Positions 36,801 to 45,083 of a stretch of DNA of 64,000 bases are shown one piece after another. Location: NCBI GenBank assembly GCA_933228675.1, contig OW121742.1:19496850-19560849 (forward strand), read 5' to 3'. The notes under the pieces were generated by a model, which was not told where the DNA came from, did not search any database, and saw only the letters and a list, made by a program, of their open reading frames with translations. A program made the position numbers and the translations under genes. The stretch is from Stomorhina lunata (lineage: Eukaryota > Arthropoda > Insecta > Diptera > Rhiniidae). Every line of letters begins with the position of its first letter. The stretch's first letter is position 1.

Positions 36801-39800
36801 ATTTAATGTTATTAACACCTAGAATTCTACAAGGGAATTTTAAATGCTTGATAAAAAGATATATGAGGACAAATCTGATTTTTGGGACTTTCGCCAACAA
36901 TTTTAAAACATTATCAAAAATAAGTAAAACAAGTTTGGAAATTGAAAATATTACTATTATTTGATTTAAATTAAACTATGTTAAAATATGGAACCAGTTA
37001 CAACCACATTGGTGTATTCCTAATCAAAAAAAAAATTCTGAACTAGATAAAACGATAAATAAATAAATTATATAAAGGAAACACTAAATTAAATAATTAC
37101 AATCTTAATTAAATAAACGCTAAAAATATAATAGAAGGAGGTTTGGGGTACTCACCTTACCGACGAAATGCCCGTGCAGTCTAAGAAGGCAGCATACAAT
37201 ATTCTGTCGTCATGATGTAGAGATCGGTCTGAAGTCTGCAAAGAAAATTTAAATTATTAGAAATATATTACTAAACGATTTTTGAGACTATTTCAGATCT
37301 TGTGAGAATATCAAGTAATAAAGTCAGGATAGGTAGAAAATTTATTGATCTTATTACCATTGAAGTTTTTTTTACTTACCATTTACTGGGTTTAAAGGTT
37401 AGTGGAAGGATCACGCAAGCCTCATAATAGTGTTCTCCGTGTATAAAAATTTAAGGGAACCTGGAAAAAAAAAGGTATAGATAAGGTATAGTGTTTTCAA
37501 ATAAAGCTTGGGAAAATTACTTTTGAATTTGTTTTTATCGTTATCGAAAACGAAATTTATTGGCAGGAAAAATCGTGTTAGGAACTAGGTGTTGAACCTT
37601 ACAAGTGTGATAATTCGCGTCTACTACAAGCATGCAATCAAATGCACATACAAACACAACAATTAATAAATGAAAAGACTTTTCCAAAAAACGGCGTTAA
37701 CTCGGGGTCGATTTATCACTGGCATACGCTGCTGCCACACATCCACCAATCCCTCGTGAAAACTTAACAACAACAGCAACAATCTGCTAACAACTACTCA
37801 ATCTCCGGTATTGTGCTACCCAAACAATCACCGTCGAAAGCTGCAGCAACCCCTACACCACCACCGCTGCCAGTGAATAACAATAATAACAGCAACAAAC
37901 ATTTATTAATAACACAGTCAATGTCTTCTCCCAGTAATTCCCTAGATTGCTTCATAAATGATCCGACAAAATCTTCAAATCATCGAATAACAATATAGAT
38001 GAGCGATATGACGATGATGTTTTCGATCCACCCACGTCTATTAATGAAACACAGGCCAGTAATTTGAGTTTCAAAAAACAACAGCAACGTTTCATTAACA
38101 ATAATAATGATCATATTATCTGAAACAGTTATAGACCACATATCTACAGTACTTCAGCTCCAGGAGAACAAACTAGCTAGGTTGGTGTCGTAAGGGGACG
38201 TAGATTAAAGGAACTATCAAATGATTTAGCTGAGCCCACATCTACTGGAGTTATTACTTCAAAAAGGCGTTCTCAATCATTGAGTGCTTTGCAGCAGCAA
38301 CAGAATATGGCCAATGGTGGTGGCATGCCTACAGGTGACAATAGTGCCATTTGCATGGAGCCTATGAGTCCCATGACAAAGAATAAAATTCTTCGCCCCA
38401 TGATTGCATTTATGATATTCATGGTGGTACGCTTTGAAACCAGAGGAAAAGGCACCATACAATGAATTGGCTTCGTCATATAAAGACGCTCACTTCAAAT
38501 TACATCCCGAACGGAAATGGTGTTCAAAGGATCGACGCAAATCAAGCTCCGGAAAAGGTGGAAATCAAAATGCCGTTTCAAATGCAGCATCTACCGATGC
38601 GAAACAGCGTAATGACTCAATTGATGGCTCCGACTCCATTGATCAAGAACACCGCAGTACAATTCCGGGCCAAACAGGGTTTTCAGCCAATAACAATGGA
38701 GTTTCTGGTGGTTTTGGCTTAAACAGTTCACAAAATGGACAACAAGACATGCAAACGGATATTATACCATTAACAATTGCCACATATAACACATCATGCT
38801 CGGAATCGGATCCTACTACAATAGCCAATCACTTGAGGGGCCAATAAAACATGACATAACATCGGAAGATGAACAGAGGGTAATTGATGAAGATCCAGAT
38901 GAACAAAGTAACAGTAATAGTGGTGGTTTATACGAAAATCATCAAAATGCACAAATTCAAAGTTCATCAGCCTGTGTATATCTTAAATGCCGAGAACGAG
39001 TTACAGACTCCGAGGTAGAAGACGTAGGCCATGACTTCCGTAAGAATATCTCTACGAGTGCTCTTGGTACTGAAAAGGATGAACACCAGCAAGCGGTTGG
39101 TACTACACCACCAGCAACTTGCAAACCTACGACTCTTAAGGCTTTGCCACCTACTATGGAAAATATCATTATCAGTTATAAACAAATGTCAATGCTGTCT
39201 TATCCTAGTGCAAAGAATCCAATTGGTGTCACACCATTCCAACCAACAGGTGGTGCTTTTAAGACTATGCCAATAAGTCCAAAGAGCACAAAACTCGAAG
39301 AACAACAGCCGCCTCAACAAATGACTATTAAACAAGAAGATCTCATGGATGTCAAGTATATTAAGTAAGAAACACAGTCAACATATAAAATAAATGGTGG
39401 CGGTAGTTCTAGTATTACAACATCTTCCTCTTCCTCATCGAACACATCGGCTGTTAGTCAGTCCAGCAGCATTTTTACATTCAATGTACCCTCAGCAACA
39501 GCATTATCGCAACCAAAGTCGCAGACTACGCTTCAAGCCGAAAAGATGTCCGATTTAACACGCTTTAGAGAAGAACTTGTACATGGTTTATGTGAGGAAG
39601 ATGAATCTTTTTTTTAAATGCCGAACAAACGGATTTAAAGGAAACAATTATTTTGGATGATGATGAATACGATAATTATAGCTCAAAAGTCAAAGCAAAA
39701 GAAATCTTTATGTAAACGACGAAGAAGATGAATGTGAATTAGATGATAAAATTGTAACTCTCACGGCCAATGCCACAATTTACCTGCAAAAAAAAAGAGG

Positions 39801-42800
39801 AACAAAAATGTTCGAGATTAATTAATTTTTTTTATTAAACAATAAAAAAGGAAGTTTTACTTACCTGTTTACCACGCTGCTCTCCCCATTTTCCAAACAC
39901 GTTGTTTTTGACATTCCACCATCTCCTACACCGAAAAATGATGTCAATATAGCGTTTTTTTTTTTGTAATTATAGTGATTTTTTTCAGGGTTGTATTTAT
40001 GGCCAGTATTACCGTGAAGTTTTTTTTCGTTTTACTAGGGGTATTCACTTATAGTTTCCCTCCCATCCAGAATCAACGGATTGAATTCCGGAGTGGTTGG
40101 GTTTGTCGTGGCCCCTGACGGGTTAAGTTTTTTATTTTATTTTTTTTAAAAAGAAGAAGAATAAAATCCAATTCTGAAACATCTGTTAGGGGGGCAGGTC
40201 GAGGAACCTTGTGGAATCGAAAAAAAATGAAAAAAAAAGATGTCAGCCAGGAAGAAAAATTGGCGGGAGGAATGGAGAGGAATAAGGGGAGGATAGTAAA
40301 AGAACGGTTGGGAATAGGTCACTCTTGAACTAGAAGGCAAATGAAAAAGATGGAAAGTGTCGTGTTAAAAAAAATTATTATTATTTTTACTTTGTTTTAT
40401 TAAATATATATATATACATTTATAAAAAAAAAGGGGAAACCCACCCAACTTAAACAAAAAATAAATAAATACAATTTAAACAAATATACACAGTTTAAAC
40501 AAATATATACAATTTAAACAAATATACACAATTTAAACACATATACACAATTTGAACAAATGTACACAGTTTAAACAAATATACACAATTTAAACAAACA
40601 TACACAGTTTAAACAAATATACACAATTTAAACAAATATCCACAATTTAAACAGCTATACACAATTTAACCACATATACTCAATTTAAACACCAAATACA
40701 CCAATTATAACATCAAATCCAAAATACACGATATTTTAATGTTTCACACCAATTGGAAGAAAGGGAAGATCTCTGGTGCCACCACCTAACACATGGAACA
40801 GACAAGACGCGACGAACTGACAAGACGTAAGATAAGTTTTAATGCCGTGTTGATTCGTATTTTTTTATTGGAAAACTCTTTAGGGCTGCGTTTAGAGCGA
40901 CCCGACTACTAGACTGGATCCAATCTCCGTAGGTATACATAAATAAAAAAACTTAAATAGTAGCAGTTAAACTAATCTTCTGACGGACATTTGACAGGAC
41001 AGTACAAAAAAATCACAGTTTCATCAGTGTGGCAATCATCTTAATCATAATGGAGTAAATAATCCAGGTAAGTGAGTAGATCTTAGACTGTAGGGGTGAA
41101 TATTAGGGGCAGGTTCGATCTTAGGCCAAGAACCTGCCATGGAAGAGGGTGGGCAGGCCATTGCAGCAGTCCATCAGCTGCAGGCCAAAGAAGTAGGATG
41201 TCGCGGTAACTAGGTAATAAAAGCAAATGCCAAAATTAAAAACAATTGGAAAATAGAGAGTTTTTGTACTTCCCTTCATTTTTTTTTGATCAGCAACTTG
41301 TGGGTAGCTGGACTGGTGGACCTTACGCCCTCTACCGGCTTAGCCAGGCATAATTACACCTAAATCCCCCGCACATCCAGATTTTCAGCGTTGCCAGTCC
41401 AGAGGTCCACAGAGCTCGCTCAAGAGTTGCTGACATAATCTGTGCGAGAACATTCTGATGAATGAAAACAATTCTTTTTAAATATATATACGATATCGTA
41501 TGATAAAACTTATTATAGACATGTGCTCAGGTTATACGAGACCGGAAAATTAGAACAGCTACGGAGTGAAATTCTACGTTATAAAATTTTGTTGGCCGCT
41601 CAGTAATCAAGATGGACAAGACAGATACAGAACGAAAAACCGATTTTTCTTTACTCTGTTCGCTAATGACAATAAAGCTTAGGACAAAAGCTTTCAATTT
41701 TGATAATTATTAACGTCTATGCTACAACTGAAACCCAATCTGTAACTCTCAACAGTTGTAGTGAAGGAACCTGTGCGTAATAATAAGGTACCTTTTCGCA
41801 AACTTAAATTAAGATGAGAGATGGAGAAAATGAATTTATCGCGAAAATTTTTAAATAATACAATTTTTTATTGACAATTTTTTAAGCAAAAATTTTTTAA
41901 GCAAAAATTTTTTAATGAAAAAAATGTTCATCTAAATTTTTTTGTCTCTCCTGTAAAATTTCTTTAATTGAAAATGAGTTAACAGGGATACATATAATAT
42001 TAAGCTGGCGATATATAAGAATTATTTTGCTTTTCTAGTATCAATACAATTGTGAACAATAATAACACTCTTTGAAAGGGAAAAATTAAAACAAATCTTT
42101 AACTTAAAACCTAAATATTTTTGTCATCTCAAAAGATATTTGGCTGATCATTTATATAAAATTAATGCTTAAAGGGTTGACTATTAAAATTGGTTCATAT
42201 CAAACAGTTTTCGAGATATGGACGTTTCTATAAACAAACAAAAGGTAAAATTTAACTTTTTTAAATAGTCCCTAATAAATTAATGAAGAGGGAAATATGA
42301 GGTTCCTGATTTAAATGATATTGGATCACTTTAACATGTCATCGTTTTGTTAAATCGGTGTATAAATATTTGAGATGAGTCTATTTATATTTTATAGCTC
42401 TTAAACAAAAGGAAAAATCGGTGTTGTACATTTGATCTAGACTTCAAAAACTGTTGATATCGAAAATATTCTACAAACATAATTTCTATAAAAAAAAAAT
42501 TGTGTATTAAAATCTTTTTATAAAAAACTTTGATATCAAAAATTTAAAAAAAAAAAATTTTGTTATTAAATATTTTTTTTTTAAATATTTAATATCAGAA
42601 ATTTTTCTATAAAAAAAAAAAAATGAAAATTTTCTACACAAAAATTTTGATATCGAATTTCTTATAAATTGTTTTCCAGTTCCGCAAAGAAAAAGATCTT
42701 GCTAATAAAGAGAAAGAGTCCACCGTCATTAAATTTGCTATGAAGGAAAAATCCGTCATTGATGCTAAAAAGGACAAGGAAATGGTGGAAAAACAATTGG

Positions 42801-45083
42801 CCGAAGCGAGAAAAGAAATAAAGAACTATACTACAAAATTTCAGGCTTTAAATGAAGAAAAGTCAAGGGTAACCTATTTAATGGATGAAAAGGTAACAAA
42901 AAAAAAAAAAAAAACTTTGTATTAAAAATTTGAAGATAAAGTTAACAAATTTTTATTATAAATAGTGCAATGAAGTACGGAAATACCAAAGAGAATGTGA
43001 AAAACTCAAAACAGATTATGGTCACTTGGAGTCCAAACTAAAATATCATATGAACAAATTAAATATTGAAACAGAAGCTAAATTGGTAAGATAAATTGTG
43101 TATTTTAAGTGATGTTCCAAAAACTATAATTTCTAATTTACTAAATTTATCAATTTATCTTTAATCGATATAGGCTTTGGAAAAGAAACTGGAAGAAGAA
43201 AGAAATGCTCCTAATAAAATGGAAGAGAAAGCCAATGGTAGGCATCAGAAACATTTTTTTACTTAAACAATTATTCCTTAATATTTTTTTTTTAGAAAAA
43301 CTTAGAATAGAATTTGAGGCTCAAACCATTTTATTGAAACATGAAATCTCTAGCAAAACTGAACAGCTGGATAAACTTTTCAAAGAAAACGAAGTACAAA
43401 AGGAAACCATCAAACATTTACAAGAACAACTAAGTAAAGAAACACAGGAGGTATTATTTCAACGAAAATTAAGTTATTTAAAAATGAGTATTAATTCTAA
43501 CATTATCTTAAAAGAAATCCCAATTGTTGGCTAATTTTACTAGCCTCCAGGAAGAACACAATCATGTACAGAATTCCTATAGTGAGGAAATGCTGAATTC
43601 CGCTAAATTAAGAGGACAATTGGATGAACTGCAAGTGCTAAAAACACAAAATACCTTGTGAGTTGTTAAGGATTTAATTTTTAAAATAAAATTTTAGTTT
43701 TTAAATATTTTTTCTTTTCCAGAAACGAGGACAAAATTTTCACTCTAACTCAGGAACTAAATGAAGCTTTACAAAAAGTACAAGATAATGAACAAGACCT
43801 ATTGCAACTTCACGCTAAAGAAAGGGAATTGTTAAGCATTAACAAGGAAATGAGCGAAAGTATTGTGGATTTACAAAACCAAATATGTTTGCTGAAATCG
43901 AAGGTGAATTTAGGAAGATTTTGAAAAAGAATTTTAAATAAAATAAAGATGCAAAATATTTATAATTTTTTATTTTTCACTTCAATTTTCAGGCTCAAGG
44001 AACCGCCGCAGAAAATGACCTCCTGAAAAAGGAACGTTTGGCCTACGACGAGAAATATTTAGCATTAGAAAACCAGCTGAAACACGAACAAAATCAAAAG
44101 AATGAGGAACGTTTGTTATTGGCCAAGCATCTCTCGGAAAAGACAAAACTCTATGAGAACACCAAAATTAAACTCGAAAATGTCATGGGAGATTTTGAGG
44201 CCAACAAGCATAAACATGCCACTGTAGTTAAGGAGTTGCAAAGAGAAATAGTTAAATTTAAAAAGGCAGCCGAAAAAAATGCTGACACTCCACGTAGCTT
44301 CATATGCTCCAGATGTCAAAATCCTACACAAAATAATGGATATCACAAGGAAAATGAGGATAAAGCAATGACCGGGGAAGCAGACAGCAAACGATCACAC
44401 AGCCGCGCCAGCAGTATTAGTACAACTGGAGGGCAAAGTGTTGGCGGTAGTAGAAGAGGCAGTGAGTCTTCCGAATCCGATACAGTGACGGGAAGAGAAA
44501 TGGATTTTAAAGATGAAAATAAGGTACTTTTAATATTCCAAGGTTTAGGAAAATATTTGTAGCTTTTTTCGTTCCTTAGCAGGGTCCTTCCAAAAAACAT
44601 TTAGTCGAACGTATTTTACGTTTACAACAAGCTTCCGCCCGACAAACTGAAAAACTCGATTTTCTCGAACAGCACTCACTCTCTTTAGTGGCTGAACTGC
44701 AAAAGAAATCCAAAGTAGTACAATACTATATGTTGCGCGATCAGGCTGGAGCCTTGACGTCCTCGAAAAGTGATCAGAACAAAAGTGAGCTGGCCAAATA
44801 TGGCAATGGTGTGATGTCTGCCATTTATGGGGGCATTAAGGGTGTGGAAAACAAGAGCATGTCTCTGGACTTATCTTTAGAGATTAATAAGAAACTACAA
44901 GCTGTTTTGGAGGATACTCTTCTCAAAAACATTACCTTAAAGGTGAAAACAAAACTTGATAAAAATTGTTGAAATTTCTGTAACAATTTTTTTTGTTTTG
45001 TTTTCTAGGAAAATCTCGATGTTTTGGGTCTGGAGGTGGATAATTTGACCAGAAAACTAAGACAACTAGAGGCAAGGCAATGA
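27841..45083 (+). CDS. Golgin104: Golgi coiled-coil protein, CCDC186/CCCP-1 family (Golgin104-like)
   Basis: Ten coding exons: 27841-28641, 42680-42892, 42966-43085, 43174-43237, 43296-43450, 43515-43657, 43723-43903, 43993-44523, 44583-44942 and 45009-45083. All splice phases agree and give 880 aa. Residues 1-230 are acidic, low-complexity and Ser/Thr/Gln-rich. From about 235 to 730 there is nearly continuous coiled coil ([27 protein letters not shown] and so on). A Ser-rich linker ([14 protein letters not shown]) then precedes the conserved C-terminus with [20 protein letters not shown] and [14 protein letters not shown], the signature of CCDC186 proteins, which act at the trans-Golgi in dense-core vesicle maturation with RAB2 (family knowledge). 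Intron 1 is 14 kb, mostly because an LTR retrotransposon sits in it. The stop codon and 3' UTR lie at the start of a 391-bp tandem duplication. Confidence 0.92.
28807..29059. other. GC-richer block in Golgin104 intron 1, left of the LTR element
   Basis: Clearly less AT-rich than the rest of the intron. The minus strand is open for about 85 codons and the + strand also has a protein-like stretch ([16 protein letters not shown]), but neither has a start, splice sites or a family I recognise. It was contiguous with 41436 onward before the LTR insertion, and may be an older element or gene remnant. Confidence 0.35.
29060..30391 (+). repeat. 5' long terminal repeat
   Basis: Begins TGTCGTGGCCCC and ends GTTGCTGACA. 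Contains an AT-rich TATATATATA block (about 29361-29371), a 19-bp minisatellite (about 29425-29650), and AATAAA at 30172-30177. Identical in length (1332 bp) and apparently in sequence to the 3' copy. Confidence 0.95.
29425..29650. repeat. 19-bp minisatellite inside the 5' LTR
   Basis: About 12 copies of CAATTTAAACAAATATACA with small variations (CAGTTTAAAC, CAATTTGAAC). The same array lies at 40469-40694 in the 3' LTR. It sits between the probable TATA region and the poly(A) signal. Confidence 0.85.
30396..30413 (+). other. Primer-binding site, tRNA-Lys type
   Basis: TGGCGCCCAACTAAGGGG starts four bases after the 5' LTR. TGGCGCCCAAC matches the 3' end complement of tRNA-Lys used by gypsy- and Osvaldo-type elements. 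Confidence 0.75.
30414..31165 (+). other. 5' untranslated leader of the LTR element
   Basis: About 750 nt without an open frame. It holds a long imperfect hairpin at 30580-30685: arms beginning CTTGCTATTAGTCTTTTCTC and ending GAGAAAAGAGTGACAAGCAAG, with about 80% pairing over about 50 bp. The place and shape suit a packaging or dimerisation signal. Confidence 0.6.
31166..32626 (+). CDS. gag: Gag polyprotein of the LTR retrotransposon
   Basis: An intact 486-aa frame starting at ATG 31166 ([12 protein letters not shown]); a TTG nine bases upstream is a less likely start. Residues 1-230 are Pro/Ser/Thr/Asn-rich. The capsid-like part follows ([11 protein letters not shown], then WYWMQRR and [17 protein letters not shown]), typical of the retrotransposon gag superfamily. 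Near the C-terminus is a CCHC zinc knuckle, [14 protein letters not shown], and a second Cys-rich motif, [17 protein letters not shown], lacking the His. It forms the particle that packages element RNA. The frame overlaps pol by about 180 nt, and a GGGAAAC slippery heptamer lies in the overlap. Confidence 0.92.
   Translation: MVETRSKSRMQGESSSTSSRPILGGTQAVSTMATATTTTTTNTISAPAMNTNIGQGSYVESITSPPYSSITAQNVRQEFRSMAAANPPPSSERDIRNIVDSTIGLRQVEMMRTMEDRLRELVPQIVSESIRSLSRSDHGPLPNLQPAPVFHGNQPQPQAGHLPSYNPPTPAGPLHTNNHLPQANSSHDNSFFPGPNNSTFHHSGSRPHFQHPASYPDNFRKPGLDKWGINFDGTSKTMGAQEFVFRVEEMRKDYGSSWSEVLRQFHQLLSGEALEWYWMQRRLLPTTQAWDELKEAVINRFRRFSSDLEIQRQIMDRRQKPQELFEDFYNFVLRLRSQQSVPMSENDLIDIMKMNLNTSMAQLVFPIRMFGLSHFRSECKKAEVLLQGQRPTYGSRPAAPKVHEVAYEDISVAEELNIDAVNTSRYICWNCKQPGHGFMDCPSTSRRLFCFKCGMENTVTPRCPKCTGNKRSDQLTGEQRPNSTSQ
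32566..32572 (+). other. -1 ribosomal frameshift site (gag-pol)
   Basis: GGGAAAC is positioned as G GGA AAC in the gag frame, exactly the X XXY YYZ arrangement for tandem -1 slippage into the pol frame. A CCAGTTGACTGG palindrome and a CTGGG...CCCAG pairing (about 32592-32623) begin about 10-20 nt downstream and could form the stimulatory structure. Confidence 0.75.
32572..35934 (+). CDS. pol: Pol polyprotein: protease, reverse transcriptase, RNase H, integrase
   Basis: A continuous frame in the -1 register to gag, with no internal stop, ending TAA at 35932. Order: aspartic protease with [12 protein letters not shown] (near 32945); reverse transcriptase with [38 protein letters not shown] and the catalytic [10 protein letters not shown] (near 33855); RNase H with [13 protein letters not shown] and TDHSSLKWL; integrase with an HHCC zinc finger (H..H then CEVCKESK near 35015), the catalytic D in YIDFLGP, D in LSDNGSQF, and E in ASERVNQS. 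The C-terminal part has [15 protein letters not shown] and ends in [19 protein letters not shown] with no recognisable chromodomain. All catalytic residues are present, so the copy may be competent. Expressed as Gag-Pol through frameshifting. The first codon given is the first read after the slip. Confidence 0.95.
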   Translation, partial: QKVGPVDWGTTSEFHVPVGRREEGDDLEREKNNRVVKILLNNKVRLSDKTGESKVREIKPLHVRIKEYEDARKRIFGKTRIEKTRERYRKRKQLRREIANVSLYEGEDTRLYTRISINGVDIEGLLDSGATVTVLGEGCDDVVKKTGAMVVSFPATVKTADGRSHKIQGRFKAKIRYNRVEREITFYLVPTLKRALFLGVDFMKAFRLIVNLDSLTTNDMLWSEESGENPMNPSMHILCDQDRKLLEATIAKFPSFVEKGLGKTELETHVIDTQDAAPVKQRHYPVSPAVQKLMYAELDRMLAMGVIETSQSPWNNPVTLVRKGTKNRLCLDARKLNALTVKDAYPLPHIEGLLSRLGDTHYISSVDLKDAFWQIPLDIQSREKTAFTVPGRPLYHFTVMPFGLCNAAQRLCRLMDKVIPSDLRDRVFVYLDDLLIVTPDYHTHLNILQRVAELLSKAKLTINVEKSKFCFKELRYLGYIVGGGMLKPDPDKISSILEFPYPKTPRQVRGFMGTTGWYRRFIKDYATIANPVFETLKKSRVFNFTEEAKIAFNKLKEALTSSPVLRHPDFSKHFFVQCDASDIGIGAVLFQKDEVEGEHPIAFMSQKLTSAQRNYSVTERECLAVVMAIKKFRAYIELMPFTIITDHSSLKWLMSNKELSGRLARWSLLLQSYTFDIEHRQGSKNIVPDTLSRYNMEEIVVDVKRFIDLESPAFCSEEYLELIKEIKDNENNVPDLKVADNYIYKRTVHYAGDECFEDFSWKLWVPSALKEELIAKAHDPPISSHGGFHKTLKRLREYFFWPNMSRHVQEYIKKCEVCKESKSSNQVLRPPMAENVTEIVRPFQKVYIDFLGPYVRSKSGNCFIFIVLDHFSKFVLLKAMAKANNKNVVRFLVTEVFHKFGVPEIILSDNGSQFVSKEFGEMIESFGIKHMKTAIYSPQANASERVNQSILAAIRSYLKDDQRDWDNHLSEIECALRSSVHTSIGMTPYFALFGSNMITHGSVYKLARKLQLMEDTEANFIPKSIKNDLIRNKIRENLSKSYALRAKQYNKRTRKVQFKPGQEVYRRNFALSDSSKLYNAKMGKKFLKCRIVRPVGNCYYELEDLQGKTIGVYHAKDIKQ
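35935..37155 (+). other. AT-rich non-coding stretch after pol
   Basis: No open frame and no env-like features on either strand. The block 36540-36790 is GC-richer but carries stops in all frames. Confidence 0.6.
37156..37235 (-). ncRNA. Candidate antisense exon 3 within the LTR element
   Basis: On the minus strand an 80-nt segment lies between TTTTCTTTGCAG and AAG|GTGAGT, both close to consensus. It has stops in all frames, so if real it belongs to an untranslated or non-coding transcript. See the finding on the three-exon chain. Confidence 0.4.
37380..37460 (-). ncRNA. Candidate antisense exon 2 within the LTR element
   Basis: An 81-nt minus-strand segment bounded by a T-rich acceptor (TTTTTTTTCCAG) and the donor ATG|GTAAGTAAA. 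Stops in all frames. Confidence 0.4.
37700..39800 (+). pseudogene. cic: Captured, decayed capicua (cic) copy inside the LTR element
   Basis: Broken + strand frames together reproduce the Capicua order. First a [11 protein letters not shown] motif (37717), then poly-Gln/Asn sequence, then [15 protein letters not shown] and [10 protein letters not shown] running into the HMG-box start RPMIAFMIF (about 38370-38420). Next comes the box end plus the diagnostic tail ([37 protein letters not shown]; 38423-38555), then [19 protein letters not shown] and [11 protein letters not shown] (about 39220-39365), and [12 protein letters not shown] (about 39475). Capicua is a conserved HMG-box repressor downstream of Ras/MAPK signalling. 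The copy has stops (for example TAA after LVKT near 37765), frameshifts between blocks, and lost the middle of the HMG box, so it cannot encode a working repressor. No intron interrupts it, suggesting capture through RNA. Orientation is the same as gag-pol. Confidence 0.85.
39865..39925 (-). ncRNA. Candidate antisense exon 1 within the LTR element
   Basis: A 61-nt minus-strand segment between TTTTTCGGTGTAG and CAG|GTAAGTAAA, a perfect donor. One frame is open ([20 protein letters not shown]), but it hits stops after joining to the next exon. Confidence 0.4.
40104..41435 (+). repeat. 3' long terminal repeat
   Basis: Same 1332-bp sequence as 29060-30391. AATAAA lies at 41216-41221 and the minisatellite at 40469-40694. 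Preceded by a G-rich tract GGAGTGGTTGGG, a likely second-strand primer, and followed by the TAAT target duplication. Confidence 0.95.
41510..41700 (+). pseudogene. Terminal-exon-like fragment in Golgin104 intron 1
   Basis: After a plausible acceptor (CTTATTATAG, ending near 41517) the + strand reads [18 protein letters not shown] then [10 protein letters not shown] and stop (near 41605), followed by AATAAA (about 41672). It looks like the last coding exon and 3' UTR of a gene, but no other exon is seen and I do not recognise the protein. It could be a captured or retro-copied gene end, or an alternative last exon of Golgin104. Confidence 0.35.
41840..42670. repeat. Strongly decayed short tandem repeats
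   Basis: Scattered blocks such as AATTTTTTAAGCAAAA (41870-41930) and TTTCTATAAAAAAAAA with GATATC (42480-42660) resemble degraded units of the 29-31-bp families. No clear periodic array remains. Confidence 0.4.

Larger units (their letters stand above)
29060..41435 (+). mobile_element. Complete Ty3/gypsy-type LTR retrotransposon (Osvaldo-like) carrying a capicua-derived cargo
   Basis: A 12,376-bp element flanked by the 4-bp target duplication TAAT (29056-29059 and 41436-41439). Both LTRs are 1332 bp, start TG and end CA, and look identical over their full length, so the insertion is very young. Internal order: Lys-type primer-binding site, about 750-nt leader with a long hairpin, gag, pol in the -1 frame (protease, RT, RNase H, integrase), an AT-rich stretch, a decayed capicua (cic) copy, a short tail, a G-rich putative polypurine tract (about 40090-40102), and the 3' LTR. 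LTR size, primer type and the integrase tail without an obvious chromodomain suggest the Osvaldo/Ulysses group, by recollection. gag and pol are both open throughout. It lies in sense orientation in intron 1 of Golgin104. Confidence 0.95.

Noticed and set aside
35935..37155. An env gene after pol
   Set aside because: No open frame, signal peptide, furin site or transmembrane segment is found on either strand.
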